A DNA stretch of 64,000 nt. It comes from Corynebacterium minutissimum. GTDB lineage: Bacteria; Actinomycetota; Actinomycetes; Mycobacteriales; Mycobacteriaceae. The DNA lies in the NCBI RefSeq assembly GCF_016889765.1, contig NZ_CP069533.1:1736001-1800000 (forward strand), given 5' to 3'. The translations under genes were made by a program, and so were the position numbers. Within the stretch, counting starts at the first letter, position 1. Every line of letters starts with the position of its first letter. Positions 27,670 to 36,529 of this stretch are shown here, one piece after another. A model generated the notes under the pieces. That model had not been told where the DNA came from and did no database searches. It saw only the letters and a program-made list of their open reading frames with translations.

Positions 27670-28292
27670 TTCTGGATATCGATAACCAGACGCGTCGGCG
27701 CCTTAAGTACCTGGACGGAGTACGGGTGGCGCCCGTCGAGACCGACGACGAACTGCGAACGGGCCTCGAAGGTGCCGGCGTTAACCACCTGGGTCACCAT
27801 GCCGCCAGCGCCCTTGACGGTGCCGATGTTCGGGTCTTCCATATCGAGCTGGAAAGGGTACGCCGTGCCGTCAATGCTGACGTTTAGCGCCGTGGCTCCC
27901 TCATAAGAAATCGGGTTGCCCGAGCCTTGCTGGGCGGGGGAGTCGGCGTAATCAATAAACCAGCCCGGTGAACCATTGCCGGTGAACTCGAAGACAACGC
28001 GGTCAAAACCATCATGCCTGCCCACGCGCACATCCGTGACCACCAGCTCGGACGGCACTGGTGGGCGGAGGGTTTTCATCTCCAGGTTGGCGTCACCCAG
28101 TGGGGTCAGCCCAGCGGGCGCCGTGGCGTTCTGAGCAGTCGAGGTGGACACGCCGGACAAGGTGGCGTCGACAGTAGCGGTCGGCGCGGAGGTGTCGTCG
28201 GAGGACACGGAGCAGCCCTGCAGCACGAGCGCACTCGAGGCGACGAGTGCCGCCATGGAGGTGGCTGCGCGCGAGAGAGTGTGTTTCGGCAT
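27666..28292 (-). CDS. Lipoprotein with AMIN-like domain
   Basis: 208 residues from the ATG at 28292 (MPKHTLSRAATS). Lipoprotein signal ending LVLQGCS (Cys about 26), a Thr/Ala-rich linker, then a beta domain (about 75-205) with VRVGRHDGFDRVVFEFTG and the C-terminal VQVLKAPTRLVIDIQN, both typical of AMIN-like domains that bind cell-wall polymers. Surface lipoprotein. Stop overlaps the imuB stop by four bases; convergent. Confidence 0.85.
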   Translation of the reverse strand: MPKHTLSRAATSMAALVASSALVLQGCSVSSDDTSAPTATVDATLSGVSTSTAQNATAPAGLTPLGDANLEMKTLRPPVPSELVVTDVRVGRHDGFDRVVFEFTGNGSPGWFIDYADSPAQQGSGNPISYEGATALNVSIDGTAYPFQLDMEDPNIGTVKGAGGMVTQVVNAGTFEARSQFVVGLDGRHPYSVQVLKAPTRLVIDIQN

Positions 28293-28390
28293 AACTTCGA
28301 GCGTAGCCGCCCAAGACGGAATTCTTGGAACCGAAGTGAACATCGTAACCACATTGTTGTGAAAGAAGTGATGACAGTTAAACTGGCGCC

Positions 28391-29257
28391 ATGACCTTCT
28401 GCTCCGATATCCAGGTAGAACCCTTGGCTGGTACCGCTAAGCAAGAATCCGTCTATGTCCTCTTCGAGTGGCCCGCGGCGTGGTCCCGAGATGTGCTCGA
28501 CGGCCACACTTTTGGCCCCGGCCTGACGGAGAAACTCAAGGGCAAGCTTAAGGGCGTAGCCGGCCTGCAGCTCATCCGCCGTCCAGGCCGCGCTGGGCGC
28601 GAGCGCGGTACGGGGCATTTCCGCTGCTTCGTGGTCTGGGCCCGCGAGGGCCTTGTGCAGGACTACATTCTCAACGGCCCAGAGGACATTCTGGACCTTG
28701 ACTTGGAGAATCCGCGCGGCACGTGCCTGCCGTTGGTATTGGTGTGTACTCACGCCAAGCGCGATGCCTGCTGCGCGGTGAAGGGGCGTCCGCTGGCCGC
28801 CTCGCTCGCCTGTGAATACGAGGAGACCGTATGGGAGACCTCGCACACTAAGGGCCACCGTTTCGCGCCTTCGGTGTTGCTCATGCCGTGGGGCTACTCT
28901 TTCGGCCGCCTCAACGTGGAGGCCGGCCGCGAGCTTGTGGGCAAGGCGTTGCGCGGCGAGTATTTCTACCCGGCTAACCGCGGCTCGGGGCTGAATACGC
29001 CGAAGGGCCAGGTGGCAGAACTCGCCGTGGCGCGCGAGCTTCTCGACGCCTCCGAGAACCTCCACTACGGCGACCTCCACGTCGCCGCGGCGGATGAGCC
29101 CGCGGCGGGGGATAGCGTCACCGTGCGTCATAGCGATGGCCGCGCGTGGGTAGTGGAACTCGAAGAAAAAGAGGCCTCCGGCGTCGTCTCCTCCTGTGGA
29201 GACGAGCCCAAGACCTCTCGCTTTTATACCGCGCGTCGCGTCTTGCGACGCGGTTAG
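28391..29257 (+). CDS. Sucrase/ferredoxin-like family protein
   Basis: 288 residues with thioredoxin-fold ferredoxin features: LVLVCTHAKRDACCAVKGRPLA (cysteines likely to hold a 2Fe-2S cluster) and a second half with HTKGHRFAPSVLLMPWG. The family (Suc_Fer-like) is widespread in actinobacteria with no settled function; the sucrase name comes from an old yeast annotation. Divergent from the AMIN lipoprotein; its stop overlaps the metI stop. Confidence 0.88.
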   Translation: MTFCSDIQVEPLAGTAKQESVYVLFEWPAAWSRDVLDGHTFGPGLTEKLKGKLKGVAGLQLIRRPGRAGRERGTGHFRCFVVWAREGLVQDYILNGPEDILDLDLENPRGTCLPLVLVCTHAKRDACCAVKGRPLAASLACEYEETVWETSHTKGHRFAPSVLLMPWGYSFGRLNVEAGRELVGKALRGEYFYPANRGSGLNTPKGQVAELAVARELLDASENLHYGDLHVAAADEPAAGDSVTVRHSDGRAWVVELEEKEASGVVSSCGDEPKTSRFYTARRVLRRG

Positions 29258-29934
29258 CGGCGCATAATCTTCGCCGAGAGCCAGTTGCCGAAGAACTGGG
29301 CTGCCTGGACCAGCACGATGATGATGAGGGTAGCCACCACGGTGACTTCCCACTCGAAGGCGCGGTAGCCGTAGACGATGGCGAAGTCACCCAAGCCACC
29401 GCCGCCGACGTAGCCAGCCATGGCGGACATGTCGACGATGCCGATGAACAGGAAGGTGTAGCCCAGCACCAGCGGGCCCAGCGCTTCCGGAATGATGACC
29501 GTAGTGATGATCTTCCACGGCGAGGCGCCCATGGAGCGGGCTGCTTCAATCACGCCCGGGTCGAGCGCCACGAGGTTCTGCTCCACGATGCGCGCCACCG
29601 CGAAGGTAGCCGCAATGACCATGACGAACGTGGCGGGTTCGCGGCCGATGGAACTTCCCAAGACCGCCACCGTGAGCGGCTGGACGAAGGCCAGCAAAAT
29701 AATGAACGGAATCGGGCGAACGAAGTTCACCAGGATATTGATGATGAAGTAGATGACTTTGTTCTGCAGGATTCCGCCTGGGCGGGTGGTGTAGAGCAGG
29801 ATGCCGAGAACCAAGCCGATGATGCCCGCAAGCACCATGGTGGTGGCGACCATGATGAGGGTGTCCTTGATGGCGTCGACAAGCGTGCCACTTAGACGGC
29901 TCCAGTTGGCCTCCGCGAGGTAGGTGACGTTCAT
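29254..29934 (-). CDS. metI: Methionine ABC transporter permease
   Basis: 226 residues, five-helix permease of the methionine uptake family. Binding-protein-dependent transport signature EAARSMGASPWKIITTVIIPEALGP (about 130-155), the loop that docks on MetN. Coupled to metN by an ATGA overlap. Last gene of metQ-metN-metI. Subunit of the inner-membrane D/L-methionine importer. Confidence 0.95.
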   Translation of the reverse strand: MNVTYLAEANWSRLSGTLVDAIKDTLIMVATTMVLAGIIGLVLGILLYTTRPGGILQNKVIYFIINILVNFVRPIPFIILLAFVQPLTVAVLGSSIGREPATFVMVIAATFAVARIVEQNLVALDPGVIEAARSMGASPWKIITTVIIPEALGPLVLGYTFLFIGIVDMSAMAGYVGGGGLGDFAIVYGYRAFEWEVTVVATLIIIVLVQAAQFFGNWLSAKIMRR

Positions 29935-30974
29935 CGTTGAATCTCCTCAATGTCGGTGGTGCGCTGCATGTGCGCGTAGAACTCTTCGATAGCAGCATCC
30001 GGGCCGTTGAGGCGCACGGTGATCTTGCCAAAGGAATGCTTCTGCAACGTCGTAATACCGCCGTGGACCACGGCAATGGACACGCCCTTGTCCGCGAGTT
30101 TGCCGGCGGCGCCGAAGAAGCCGGAGTTTTCGGTTAGGTTGATGGTGAACAGGCGGCCCTCGTGGGCGAGAAGGTCATCGGCCTCAACCACGTCCGGGGT
30201 ATTGCGCAGCGAGGTGGCCACGAACTTTTCTGCCACGCTGGTCTGCGGATTGGAGAAGACCTCGTAGACGCTGCCGTCCTCAATGACGCGGCCATTTTCC
30301 ATAACGGCGACCTTGTCGGCGATGGAACGCACGACGTCCATCTCGTGGGTAATAACCACGATGGTGATGCCGAGGTCGCGGTTGACCTTGCGCAGTAGGT
30401 CGAGGACCTCGTGCGTGGTAGTCGGGTCAAGGGCTGAAGTGGCCTCATCCGCCAGCAGCAGGGAAGGGTTGTTGGCCAAAGCGCGGGCGATGCCGACGCG
30501 CTGCTTCTGGCCACCGGAGAGCTGCTCCGGGTAGTTATTGCCCTTGTCCGCCAGTCCGACGAATTCCAAAAGCTCCTGAACGCGCTTCTTACGCTCCTGC
30601 TTCTCGACGCCCTGCAGCTTCAACGGGTACTCAATATTGCCCGCCGCGGTGCGCGAGGACATGAGGTTGAATTGCTGGAAAATCATGCCGATATTGCGGC
30701 GGATGCCGCGCAGTTGCTTTTCGGGCATGCCGACGACATCGGTGCCGTCGAGAAGCAGCTCTCCCGACGTTGGGGTATCGAGGCCGTTGATCATGCGCAC
30801 CAGCGTGGACTTGCCGGCACCCGAGAAGCCGATGATGCCGACAATCTCGCCGGACTCGACGGTCAGTGAGACGTTATCGAGTGCTTTCGTAGTGGTCTTT
30901 TTGTTTGTGAAGACTTTGGTGATGTTGCGGAACTCAATCCGGGTGCCTCGAGGGGCGCCAGTGTGGTCAATCAC
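29931..30974 (-). CDS. metN: Methionine ABC transporter ATP-binding protein
   Basis: 347 residues from GTG at 30974 (reads MIDHTGAPRGTRIEFRNITKVF), preceded by AAGGA. Walker A GFSGAGKST, signature LSGGQKQRVGIARAL, Walker B LLADEATSAL, H-loop TH. The C-terminal about 90 residues form the NIL/ACT-like domain of MetN that binds methionine and inhibits transport. The frame is open 29 codons further upstream, without a ribosome binding site. Middle gene of metQNI. Confidence 0.96.
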   Translation of the reverse strand: MIDHTGAPRGTRIEFRNITKVFTNKKTTTKALDNVSLTVESGEIVGIIGFSGAGKSTLVRMINGLDTPTSGELLLDGTDVVGMPEKQLRGIRRNIGMIFQQFNLMSSRTAAGNIEYPLKLQGVEKQERKKRVQELLEFVGLADKGNNYPEQLSGGQKQRVGIARALANNPSLLLADEATSALDPTTTHEVLDLLRKVNRDLGITIVVITHEMDVVRSIADKVAVMENGRVIEDGSVYEVFSNPQTSVAEKFVATSLRNTPDVVEADDLLAHEGRLFTINLTENSGFFGAAGKLADKGVSIAVVHGGITTLQKHSFGKITVRLNGPDAAIEEFYAHMQRTTDIEEIQR

Positions 30975-31077
30975 GTGAGGTGTCCTTGTGGGGGTTATGT
31001 GAATCGTGTGTAACGGCCAAATCCCCCGGCCACACACTGAAGCGTGAACGCGGGGGGACATGTGGAGTAGCGGGGGC

Positions 31078-31974
31078 TTAGGCTTCCTCTTCGAGGCGGT
31101 CCAGAATCTCCTGCAGCTCTTCTTGCGGGCGGTCCACAGCCACGGCGGTGTCGCCGGAGGACTTCAGGACAGCTTCGGTGACCTTCGGGTCCTTCCACAG
31201 CTTGGCCAGCTCGTGGAGGGTCTCGTTGTCAGCATCCTCGGCGCGTACGGCCCAGACGTTGATGTACGGCTCTGCCTCGGTGGAGTTCGGGTCATCCTCT
31301 GCCACAGCGGACTTCGGGTCGATGCCCGCGCGCTCCAGGAAGGAGTTGTTGATGACGGCCGGCTTGCCCTCGCCGTATGCGGCCGGGGTCTGGGCGGCGT
31401 CGACCGGGGTGACCGTGACCTTGGACTTCTTCTCGTCGATGTCGAGCGGAGTCGGGATCAGCGGGCTGTCCTCCTTAAGAGTGACCAGGCCCTCCTGGGC
31501 CAGCAGGCCGATAGCACGGCCCTGGTTCGTGGAGTCATTCGGGATGGCCACTTCCTGGCCCTCAATGTCGGAAAGGTCCTTGTGGTCCTTCCAGTAGATG
31601 GCCAGCGGGTAGATCTCGGTGGAGGCGAGCGGGACGAGGTCGGTGCCGTTGCCCTGGTTGTACTTGGCCAAGAACTGCAGGTGCTGGAACTTGTTGGCGG
31701 TCAGCTGACCCTGATCCAGAGCCTGGTTCGGGGTGTTGTAGTCCGCGAAGTTCTCCAGCTTCACGTCGTAGCCGGCCTCCTTGGCCAGGTCCTGGAAGAC
31801 AGCCCATTCTTCCATGTTGGCATCGGTAGTGCCGATGGTGATGGTGGAGTCCTTGGTAATTTCTTCGCCGCCGCCTTTGGCTTCAGAGTCCGAGGAATCG
31901 GAGGAGCAGGCGACCAGGCCGGTAGCGGCGATGACAGCTGCCGAGGTGGCAGCAAGTACGCGACGGATGCTCAT
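31078..31974 (-). CDS. metQ: Methionine-binding lipoprotein
   Basis: 298-residue NlpA-family substrate-binding protein anchored by lipidation at the Cys of ATGLVACSSD (about 23). ITIGTTDANMEEW, LENFADYNTPNQALDQGQLTANKFQHLQFL and the PNDSTNQGRAIGLLAQ segment are family hallmarks. The ATG is at 31974. First gene of metQNI; 103 bp of non-coding sequence separates it from metN, with a partial GGCC-stem hairpin that may lower metNI expression. A McbR-like box lies upstream at 32060. Confidence 0.96.
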   Translation of the reverse strand: MSIRRVLAATSAAVIAATGLVACSSDSSDSEAKGGGEEITKDSTITIGTTDANMEEWAVFQDLAKEAGYDVKLENFADYNTPNQALDQGQLTANKFQHLQFLAKYNQGNGTDLVPLASTEIYPLAIYWKDHKDLSDIEGQEVAIPNDSTNQGRAIGLLAQEGLVTLKEDSPLIPTPLDIDEKKSKVTVTPVDAAQTPAAYGEGKPAVINNSFLERAGIDPKSAVAEDDPNSTEAEPYINVWAVRAEDADNETLHELAKLWKDPKVTEAVLKSSGDTAVAVDRPQEELQEILDRLEEEA

Positions 31975-32059
31975 GATGGGTCTTAGTGTCCCTTCTTGGT
32001 TGTGCGGCACGGGGTGAGGCACCGCAGGTGATTACACTGCTCGAAAAACTAGCAACGAT

Positions 32060-32075
32060 TGAACCGCTTTGTCTA
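32060..32075 (-). promoter_or_regulatory. McbR-like operator upstream of metQ
   Basis: TGAAC-CGCTTT-GTCTA. The McbR (sulfur/methionine repressor) consensus is TAGAC-N6-GTCTA; here the right half is perfect, the left keeps three of five, and the N6 spacing is exact. Position 86 bp upstream of the metQ start fits a promoter region. The neighbour on the other side is dnaE2. Confidence 0.55.
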
Positions 32076-32105
32076 TTCCGGTAATTGTTCAACGAAAACC
32101 TTGAC

Positions 32106-32121
32106 GGGAATGAGTGTTCGA
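32106..32121 (+). promoter_or_regulatory. Degenerate LexA box upstream of dnaE2
   Basis: GGGAATGAGTGTTCGA: the TGTTCGA half of the SOS palindrome is perfect, the other half matches at three positions. It ends 17 bp before the dnaE2 ATG and overlaps a possible -10 TATAAG (32124-32129). Supports SOS control together with the imuA' site. Confidence 0.5.
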
Positions 32122-32138
32122 TTATAAGGTGTGGGGCT

Positions 32139-35100
32139 ATGAGGTTCAATGGGGGTGCAGCGCTACCGTGGTCCCGCGTCGAGCGGATCTTGTCTGGCCG
32201 CCCAGGCCCCATTCCCGTGTCGGTGGAGCATCTGCCGGACGCTACGGACGCCCCGAAGGCGGGGTACTCTGCCGTGCCCTTTGCGGAGCTGCATGCGGTG
32301 AGTTCCTATAGCTTCCTGCAAGGGGCCTCTGAGCCGGAGGAGCTTGTGGCGCGGGCGGTCGAGCTGGGACTGCGGGGAATGGCGCTGGTAGATAGGGATG
32401 GCTTCTATGGGCTCATGAAGTTTGCGGAGGCTGCCGCCAAGGTCGGCCTTCCCGCTGTTTTTGGCGCGGAACTGAGCCTCGAACCAGCGCCGCTGACCGT
32501 GTTGGCGCGCACTCCGGAGGGCTATCGCCGTTTGTCGCGGCTCATCTCCCGTGCACGTATGGAGGCGGGGGAGAAAGATGCGGTGGTCTATCCGCCGTTG
32601 GCGGATATTGCGGCGGAGTTGCAGGAGCATTGTTTCTTTCTTGTGGGGTGGGAATGGGCAGAGAAGTTCGACTATCTGAGCGAAAGAATTAAAATAGACA
32701 GCATGGTTTTGGAGTACTCCTGTACCCAAGTTCCGGAGGACGTTGACCACCACGCGCTGCTGGATTCCTGCCCGGTTCCGCGCGCTATCGCTACGGCCCG
32801 CCCGGCTGCCGCCACACGGGAACACGCGCGGTTGGCTGGGGCCAAACAAGCCTTGTCCCGGCGCCTCGCGCTTGCCGACGCCTCCCCCAACTCCCACCCC
32901 ATGGGCTCGTCCTGGCTGCGCTCTGGGGAGCAGATGGCGCAGCTATTTCCAGACCGTCCAGAACTTATCGCGGAAACCGTCCGAGTGCTGGAGGACTGCA
33001 GCTTCACCTGGGAAGCCCTAGCGCCCAACCTGCCGGATTTTGACGTGCCGGAGGGACATACCGAGATGTCCTGGTTGGAGCACCTCACCTTCGAACGTGC
33101 GAAAGCGCGCTACGCCACGCGGCCTAAGGAGATTAGGGAGCGGGCGTGGGAGCAGATGAGGTATGAGTTGGGCGTCGTGAAGCAGCTCGGTTTTCCGGGC
33201 TACTTCCTTATTGTGTGCGACTTCGTGGATTTTTGTCGGCGGGAGAACATCCTGTGCCAGGGGCGCGGGTCGGCGGCAAATTCCGCGGTGTGTTTCGCGC
33301 TGGGGATTACGAATGCGGAGCCGATTTCCGCCGGCCTGCTCTTTGAGCGCTTCCTTTCCCCGGACCGTGATGGCCCGCCGGATATTGATATTGATATTGA
33401 ATCAGGCCGCCGCGAGGAGGTTATCCAGTACGTCTACGCCACACACGGCCGCGAGCGTGCCGCGCAGGTGGCTAACGTGATTACGTATCGCCGCAAAGGC
33501 GCGCTGCGGGATGCTGCGCGAGCGTTGGGCTACCCGCAAGGTTCGGCCGATGCGTGGTCGAAGGGGATTGCGCCCGCGCCTGACGACGTCGAATCCTTAG
33601 CCGAGCAGTTCCTCGGTCAGCCGCGCCACCTGGGCATTCACTCTGGTGGCATGGTGTTGTGTGACCGGCCGATTGCGGATGTCGTGCCCGTGGAATGGGC
33701 ACGTATGGAGAATCGTTCGGTGTTGCAGTGGGATAAGGACGATTGCGCCGCGGCGGGGTTGGTGAAGTTCGACATGCTGGGTTTGGGCATGCTCGAGGCC
33801 CTGCATCACATGATGGACTTGGTGGAGGAGACCACCGGCCGGAAGGTCAACTTGTGGGAGCTGGACCTGGCGGACCCGGAAGTCTATGACATGCTCTGCC
33901 GCGCGGATGCGGTGGGCGTGTTCCAGGTGGAGTCGCGCGCGCAGCTTAATACGCTGCCGAGGCTCAAGCCCCGGGTTTTCTTCGACCTCGTCGTGGAGGT
34001 AGCGCTCATCCGTCCGGGTCCCATCCAGGGCGGGTCGGTGCACCCGTACCTGCGCCGCCGCGATGGTAAGGAGCCGGTGGAGTATGACCACCCGGTGCTG
34101 GAGAAATCCCTGGGCAAGACGCTGGGCATTCCGCTTTTTCAGGAGCAGCTTATGCAGATTGCCGTCGACGCCGCCGGGTTCAGCGGTGCGGAAGCTGATG
34201 ATTTGCGGCGCGCGATGGGCTCGAAGCGCTCGCCGGCCAAGATGGCAGCACTCAAGCAGCGTTTCTACGACGGATTGCAGGAAACCAACGGGATTGCCGG
34301 GGAGGTCGCGGACAAGTTGTGGGCCAAAATTGTCGCTTTCGCCGCCTATGGTTTCCCGGAGTCGCACTCGCAGTCTTTTGCCTCCTTGGTGTATTTTTCG
34401 GCGTGGTTTAAGCGCTATTATCCGGCGCAGTTTTGCGTGGGTCTGTTGCGCGCGCAGCCGATGGGTTTCTACTCGCCGCAGTCGCTTATTCAGGATGCAC
34501 GCCGTCACGGCGTGGAGGTGCTGCCGGCCACCGTCAACGATTCGGGCCGCGAGGCCCGCGCCGTGGTGGGGAAGGATGGCCAGGTACGTATCCGTTTGGG
34601 GCTCAACCTCATCAAAGGCTTGGGGGATAAAGCCGCCGACCGCATTGAGGCGGCCGCGCCGTTTGCCGACGTCCCCGATCTCTCCCGCCGCGCCGATCTC
34701 ACCGTCGATCACGTGGAGGCCCTCGCGGTGGCGGGGGCCTTGGATGTCTTTGGGGTGGATCGTCGCCAAGCGCTGTGGCAGGCAGGTGTGGCCGCGACGG
34801 AACAGGCAGGGATGCTACCGGGACTTTCTGCCATCGAGGCGCCGTCCTTGCCGGGAATGAGTGCTTTCGAGCTCATGGCGGCGGATGTAGCAAGTACCGG
34901 CGTGACCCACAACCAGCAGCCTATGGAGCAGATCCGCGGGGCGCTGCGTGCCCGCGGCGTCCTGTCGGCGGCGGACCTGCCGGCCGTGGAGGATGGCACG
35001 CGCGTGCGCATCGCCGGGGTGGTCACGCACCGCCAGCGCCCTCAGACCGCGGCTGGTGTGGTGTTCTTCGGCCTGGAGGATGAGACCGGGCTGATGAACG

Positions 35101-35276
35101 TGATGGTCTCGCCCGGCCTATGGGCCCGAGACAAGGTCACCGCCCGCACCGCGCCCGCGCTCATCGTGCGCGGTATCGTGCAGAATGCTTCCGGCGCGGT
35201 CACCGTTGCCGCCGACCAGCTGGAGCCGCTGGCCTTCGGCGAGGCCCTTTCGCGCGGCTCGCGAGATTTCCGCTAG
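32139..35276 (+). CDS. dnaE2: Error-prone DNA polymerase DnaE2
   Basis: 1045 residues from the ATG at 32139 (MRFNGGAALPWSRVERILSG). C-family polymerase: N-terminal PHP domain (about 45-250, FAELHAVSSYSFLQGASEPEEL), polymerase core with RGSAANSAVCFALGIT and the catalytic aspartates in PPDIDIDIESGRREE (about 425-435), GSKRSPAKM fingers, HhH and OB-fold at the C-terminus (about 950-1040). It lacks the beta-clamp/tau-binding C-terminus of DnaE1. Acts with ImuA'/ImuB in damage-induced mutagenesis, although 4.5 kb of unrelated genes separates them here. Confidence 0.96.
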   Translation: MRFNGGAALPWSRVERILSGRPGPIPVSVEHLPDATDAPKAGYSAVPFAELHAVSSYSFLQGASEPEELVARAVELGLRGMALVDRDGFYGLMKFAEAAAKVGLPAVFGAELSLEPAPLTVLARTPEGYRRLSRLISRARMEAGEKDAVVYPPLADIAAELQEHCFFLVGWEWAEKFDYLSERIKIDSMVLEYSCTQVPEDVDHHALLDSCPVPRAIATARPAAATREHARLAGAKQALSRRLALADASPNSHPMGSSWLRSGEQMAQLFPDRPELIAETVRVLEDCSFTWEALAPNLPDFDVPEGHTEMSWLEHLTFERAKARYATRPKEIRERAWEQMRYELGVVKQLGFPGYFLIVCDFVDFCRRENILCQGRGSAANSAVCFALGITNAEPISAGLLFERFLSPDRDGPPDIDIDIESGRREEVIQYVYATHGRERAAQVANVITYRRKGALRDAARALGYPQGSADAWSKGIAPAPDDVESLAEQFLGQPRHLGIHSGGMVLCDRPIADVVPVEWARMENRSVLQWDKDDCAAAGLVKFDMLGLGMLEALHHMMDLVEETTGRKVNLWELDLADPEVYDMLCRADAVGVFQVESRAQLNTLPRLKPRVFFDLVVEVALIRPGPIQGGSVHPYLRRRDGKEPVEYDHPVLEKSLGKTLGIPLFQEQLMQIAVDAAGFSGAEADDLRRAMGSKRSPAKMAALKQRFYDGLQETNGIAGEVADKLWAKIVAFAAYGFPESHSQSFASLVYFSAWFKRYYPAQFCVGLLRAQPMGFYSPQSLIQDARRHGVEVLPATVNDSGREARAVVGKDGQVRIRLGLNLIKGLGDKAADRIEAAAPFADVPDLSRRADLTVDHVEALAVAGALDVFGVDRRQALWQAGVAATEQAGMLPGLSAIEAPSLPGMSAFELMAADVASTGVTHNQQPMEQIRGALRARGVLSAADLPAVEDGTRVRIAGVVTHRQRPQTAAGVVFFGLEDETGLMNVMVSPGLWARDKVTARTAPALIVRGIVQNASGAVTVAADQLEPLAFGEALSRGSRDFR

Positions 35277-35282
35277 GGGTGC

Positions 35283-35753
35283 TTACTCCTTTGAGATGAG
35301 CTCGTCGCGGTTCATTTTGCCGGCCAAGGAACGCGCCACGGAGAAGGGCACCCACACCATGAGCAGCAAGATGATCTTGAGGTAGAGCTGGGATACAAAC
35401 ACGCCGTCCATGATGGGCATAGTCCGCGCGCCCCAGGCGATAAGACCAGTGACTGGCAGCAGGATGACGAGTGCGGCGAGGGAGAACTTGAGGCCGTCGT
35501 CGCGCGCTTCGACGTGCTGCTGCATCTGGTACTCATCAAGTTCTGTCCTGGGCAGGTCTGCTGCGTTGATGGTGGCGCGCAGGCGGGCAGTCAACAGCGC
35601 GCACAGCAGCGTTCCAAGGCCGGCCACCATGAGTGAGGTGAAAAGGCTCCAGAACTGCAGGGGGAGGGACAGGATGATGAGGCAGGAGGAGAGATCGGCC
35701 AGGGTGATGTAGCGCTTGCGGGTCTTAACGGAATCGGGAATAGAGGCGGACAT
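35283..35753 (-). CDS. Four-helix membrane protein paired with XRE regulator
   Basis: 156 residues from the ATG at 35753 with four membrane helices (about 20-36, 41-58, 88-108, 119-141). The gene lies 7 bp downstream of a small XRE repressor; such membrane protein/XRE pairs are common in Gram-positives, where the regulator and the membrane protein form one unit of unknown role. No domain recognised with certainty. Convergent with dnaE2. Confidence 0.78.
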   Translation of the reverse strand: MSASIPDSVKTRKRYITLADLSSCLIILSLPLQFWSLFTSLMVAGLGTLLCALLTARLRATINAADLPRTELDEYQMQQHVEARDDGLKFSLAALVILLPVTGLIAWGARTMPIMDGVFVSQLYLKIILLLMVWVPFSVARSLAGKMNRDELISKE

Positions 35754-35760
35754 GTGCGGG

Positions 35761-36021
35761 CTAGTCCTTTCGGTAGATTTCGGAGGACATGGGGGTGAAT
35801 TCGGTCCGGGAGAACACGGCTTCCACGGGTAGGTTGAAGACTTCGCAGATGTTGAAGGCGAGGTCCAAGCTGGGGGAGTGGTCGCCGCGCTCGAGTGCGC
35901 CGATGGTTTGGGGGTTGACCCCGATGGCGTCGGCAAGCTGTGCGCGCGTCATGTCCCGTTCAACGCGGAGCACGCGGACCCGGTTAAAGAGTGGGCGGGT
36001 AGGTTTTCTCTTTGGGGACAT
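35761..36021 (-). CDS. XRE-family helix-turn-helix regulator
   Basis: 86 residues, almost entirely one Cro/CI HTH: VRVLRVERDMTRAQLADAIGVNPQTIGALERGDHSPSLDLAF-type pattern (about 14-60), then ICEVFNLPVEAVF. The ATG at 36021 is within 60 bp of the divergent PH-domain gene. An inverted repeat in that gap (36032-36050) may be its operator. Partner membrane protein follows. Confidence 0.92.
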   Translation of the reverse strand: MSPKRKPTRPLFNRVRVLRVERDMTRAQLADAIGVNPQTIGALERGDHSPSLDLAFNICEVFNLPVEAVFSRTEFTPMSSEIYRKD

Positions 36022-36031
36022 ACATCACAGT

Positions 36032-36050
36032 GTTGTATAAACCCAACAAC
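36032..36050. promoter_or_regulatory. Candidate XRE operator in divergent intergenic region
   Basis: GTTGT-N9-ACAAC, centred between the XRE gene and the divergent PH-domain gene, within an AT-rich stretch (TATAAA inside it). Position and symmetry suggest autoregulation; no experimental site to compare with. Confidence 0.4.
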
Positions 36051-36079
36051 TTGTCAAGAGTTCGTGTTAGGGTGTTGGC

Positions 36080-36529
36080 ATGAACCCCGTATCCCCGTCA
36101 CTCACGAAAGCCCGCTACATTACGAATTTAAGCTGGGATGTTATCCTCGCCGCCCTCGCTGCCGCCGCAGCGTATTTCTGGTGGGACTGGCTCTATTGGG
36201 TCGCTGGCGCGCTCGTTGTGTGGGCGCTCTACGAACTGTGGCTCATCCCCGCGCAGGTCAAAAACTTAGGCTGGCAGGAAACCGCCGACGAACTTTTGGT
36301 CACCCGCGGCAAAATCTGGCACACCTTCACCGTCGTGCCGTATGGCCGTATCCAATTCGTCGACGTCACCGCCGGCCCCGTGGAGCGCGCAATGGGGCTC
36401 AAGAAGGTGAAGCTGCACACGGCGTCGCCCAGCAGCGACGCCACCATCCCCGGCCTGGTTGCCGCGGACGCCGATGCCCTGCGCGAGCGCCTCGCCATTA
36501 AAGCCCGCGAGAGGATGAGTGGACTGTGA
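36080..36529 (+). CDS. bPH2 (YdbS-like) PH-domain membrane protein
   Basis: 149 residues: two adjacent membrane helices (about 22-55) followed by a bacterial PH domain (about 70-145; DELLVTRGKIWHTFTVVPYGRIQFVDVTAGPVER, GLKKVKLHTAS). Overlaps the next gene by GTGA. YdbS/YdbT-type pairs are thought to be membrane-surface proteins; in Bacillus they affect resistance to bacteriocins. Role here not known. Confidence 0.88.
   Translation: MNPVSPSLTKARYITNLSWDVILAALAAAAAYFWWDWLYWVAGALVVWALYELWLIPAQVKNLGWQETADELLVTRGKIWHTFTVVPYGRIQFVDVTAGPVERAMGLKKVKLHTASPSSDATIPGLVAADADALRERLAIKARERMSGL

Noticed and set aside
30975..31077. Possible riboswitch between metQ and metN
   Set aside because: Only a weak GGCC-stem hairpin is visible; no SAM-riboswitch core, and it lies inside the operon.
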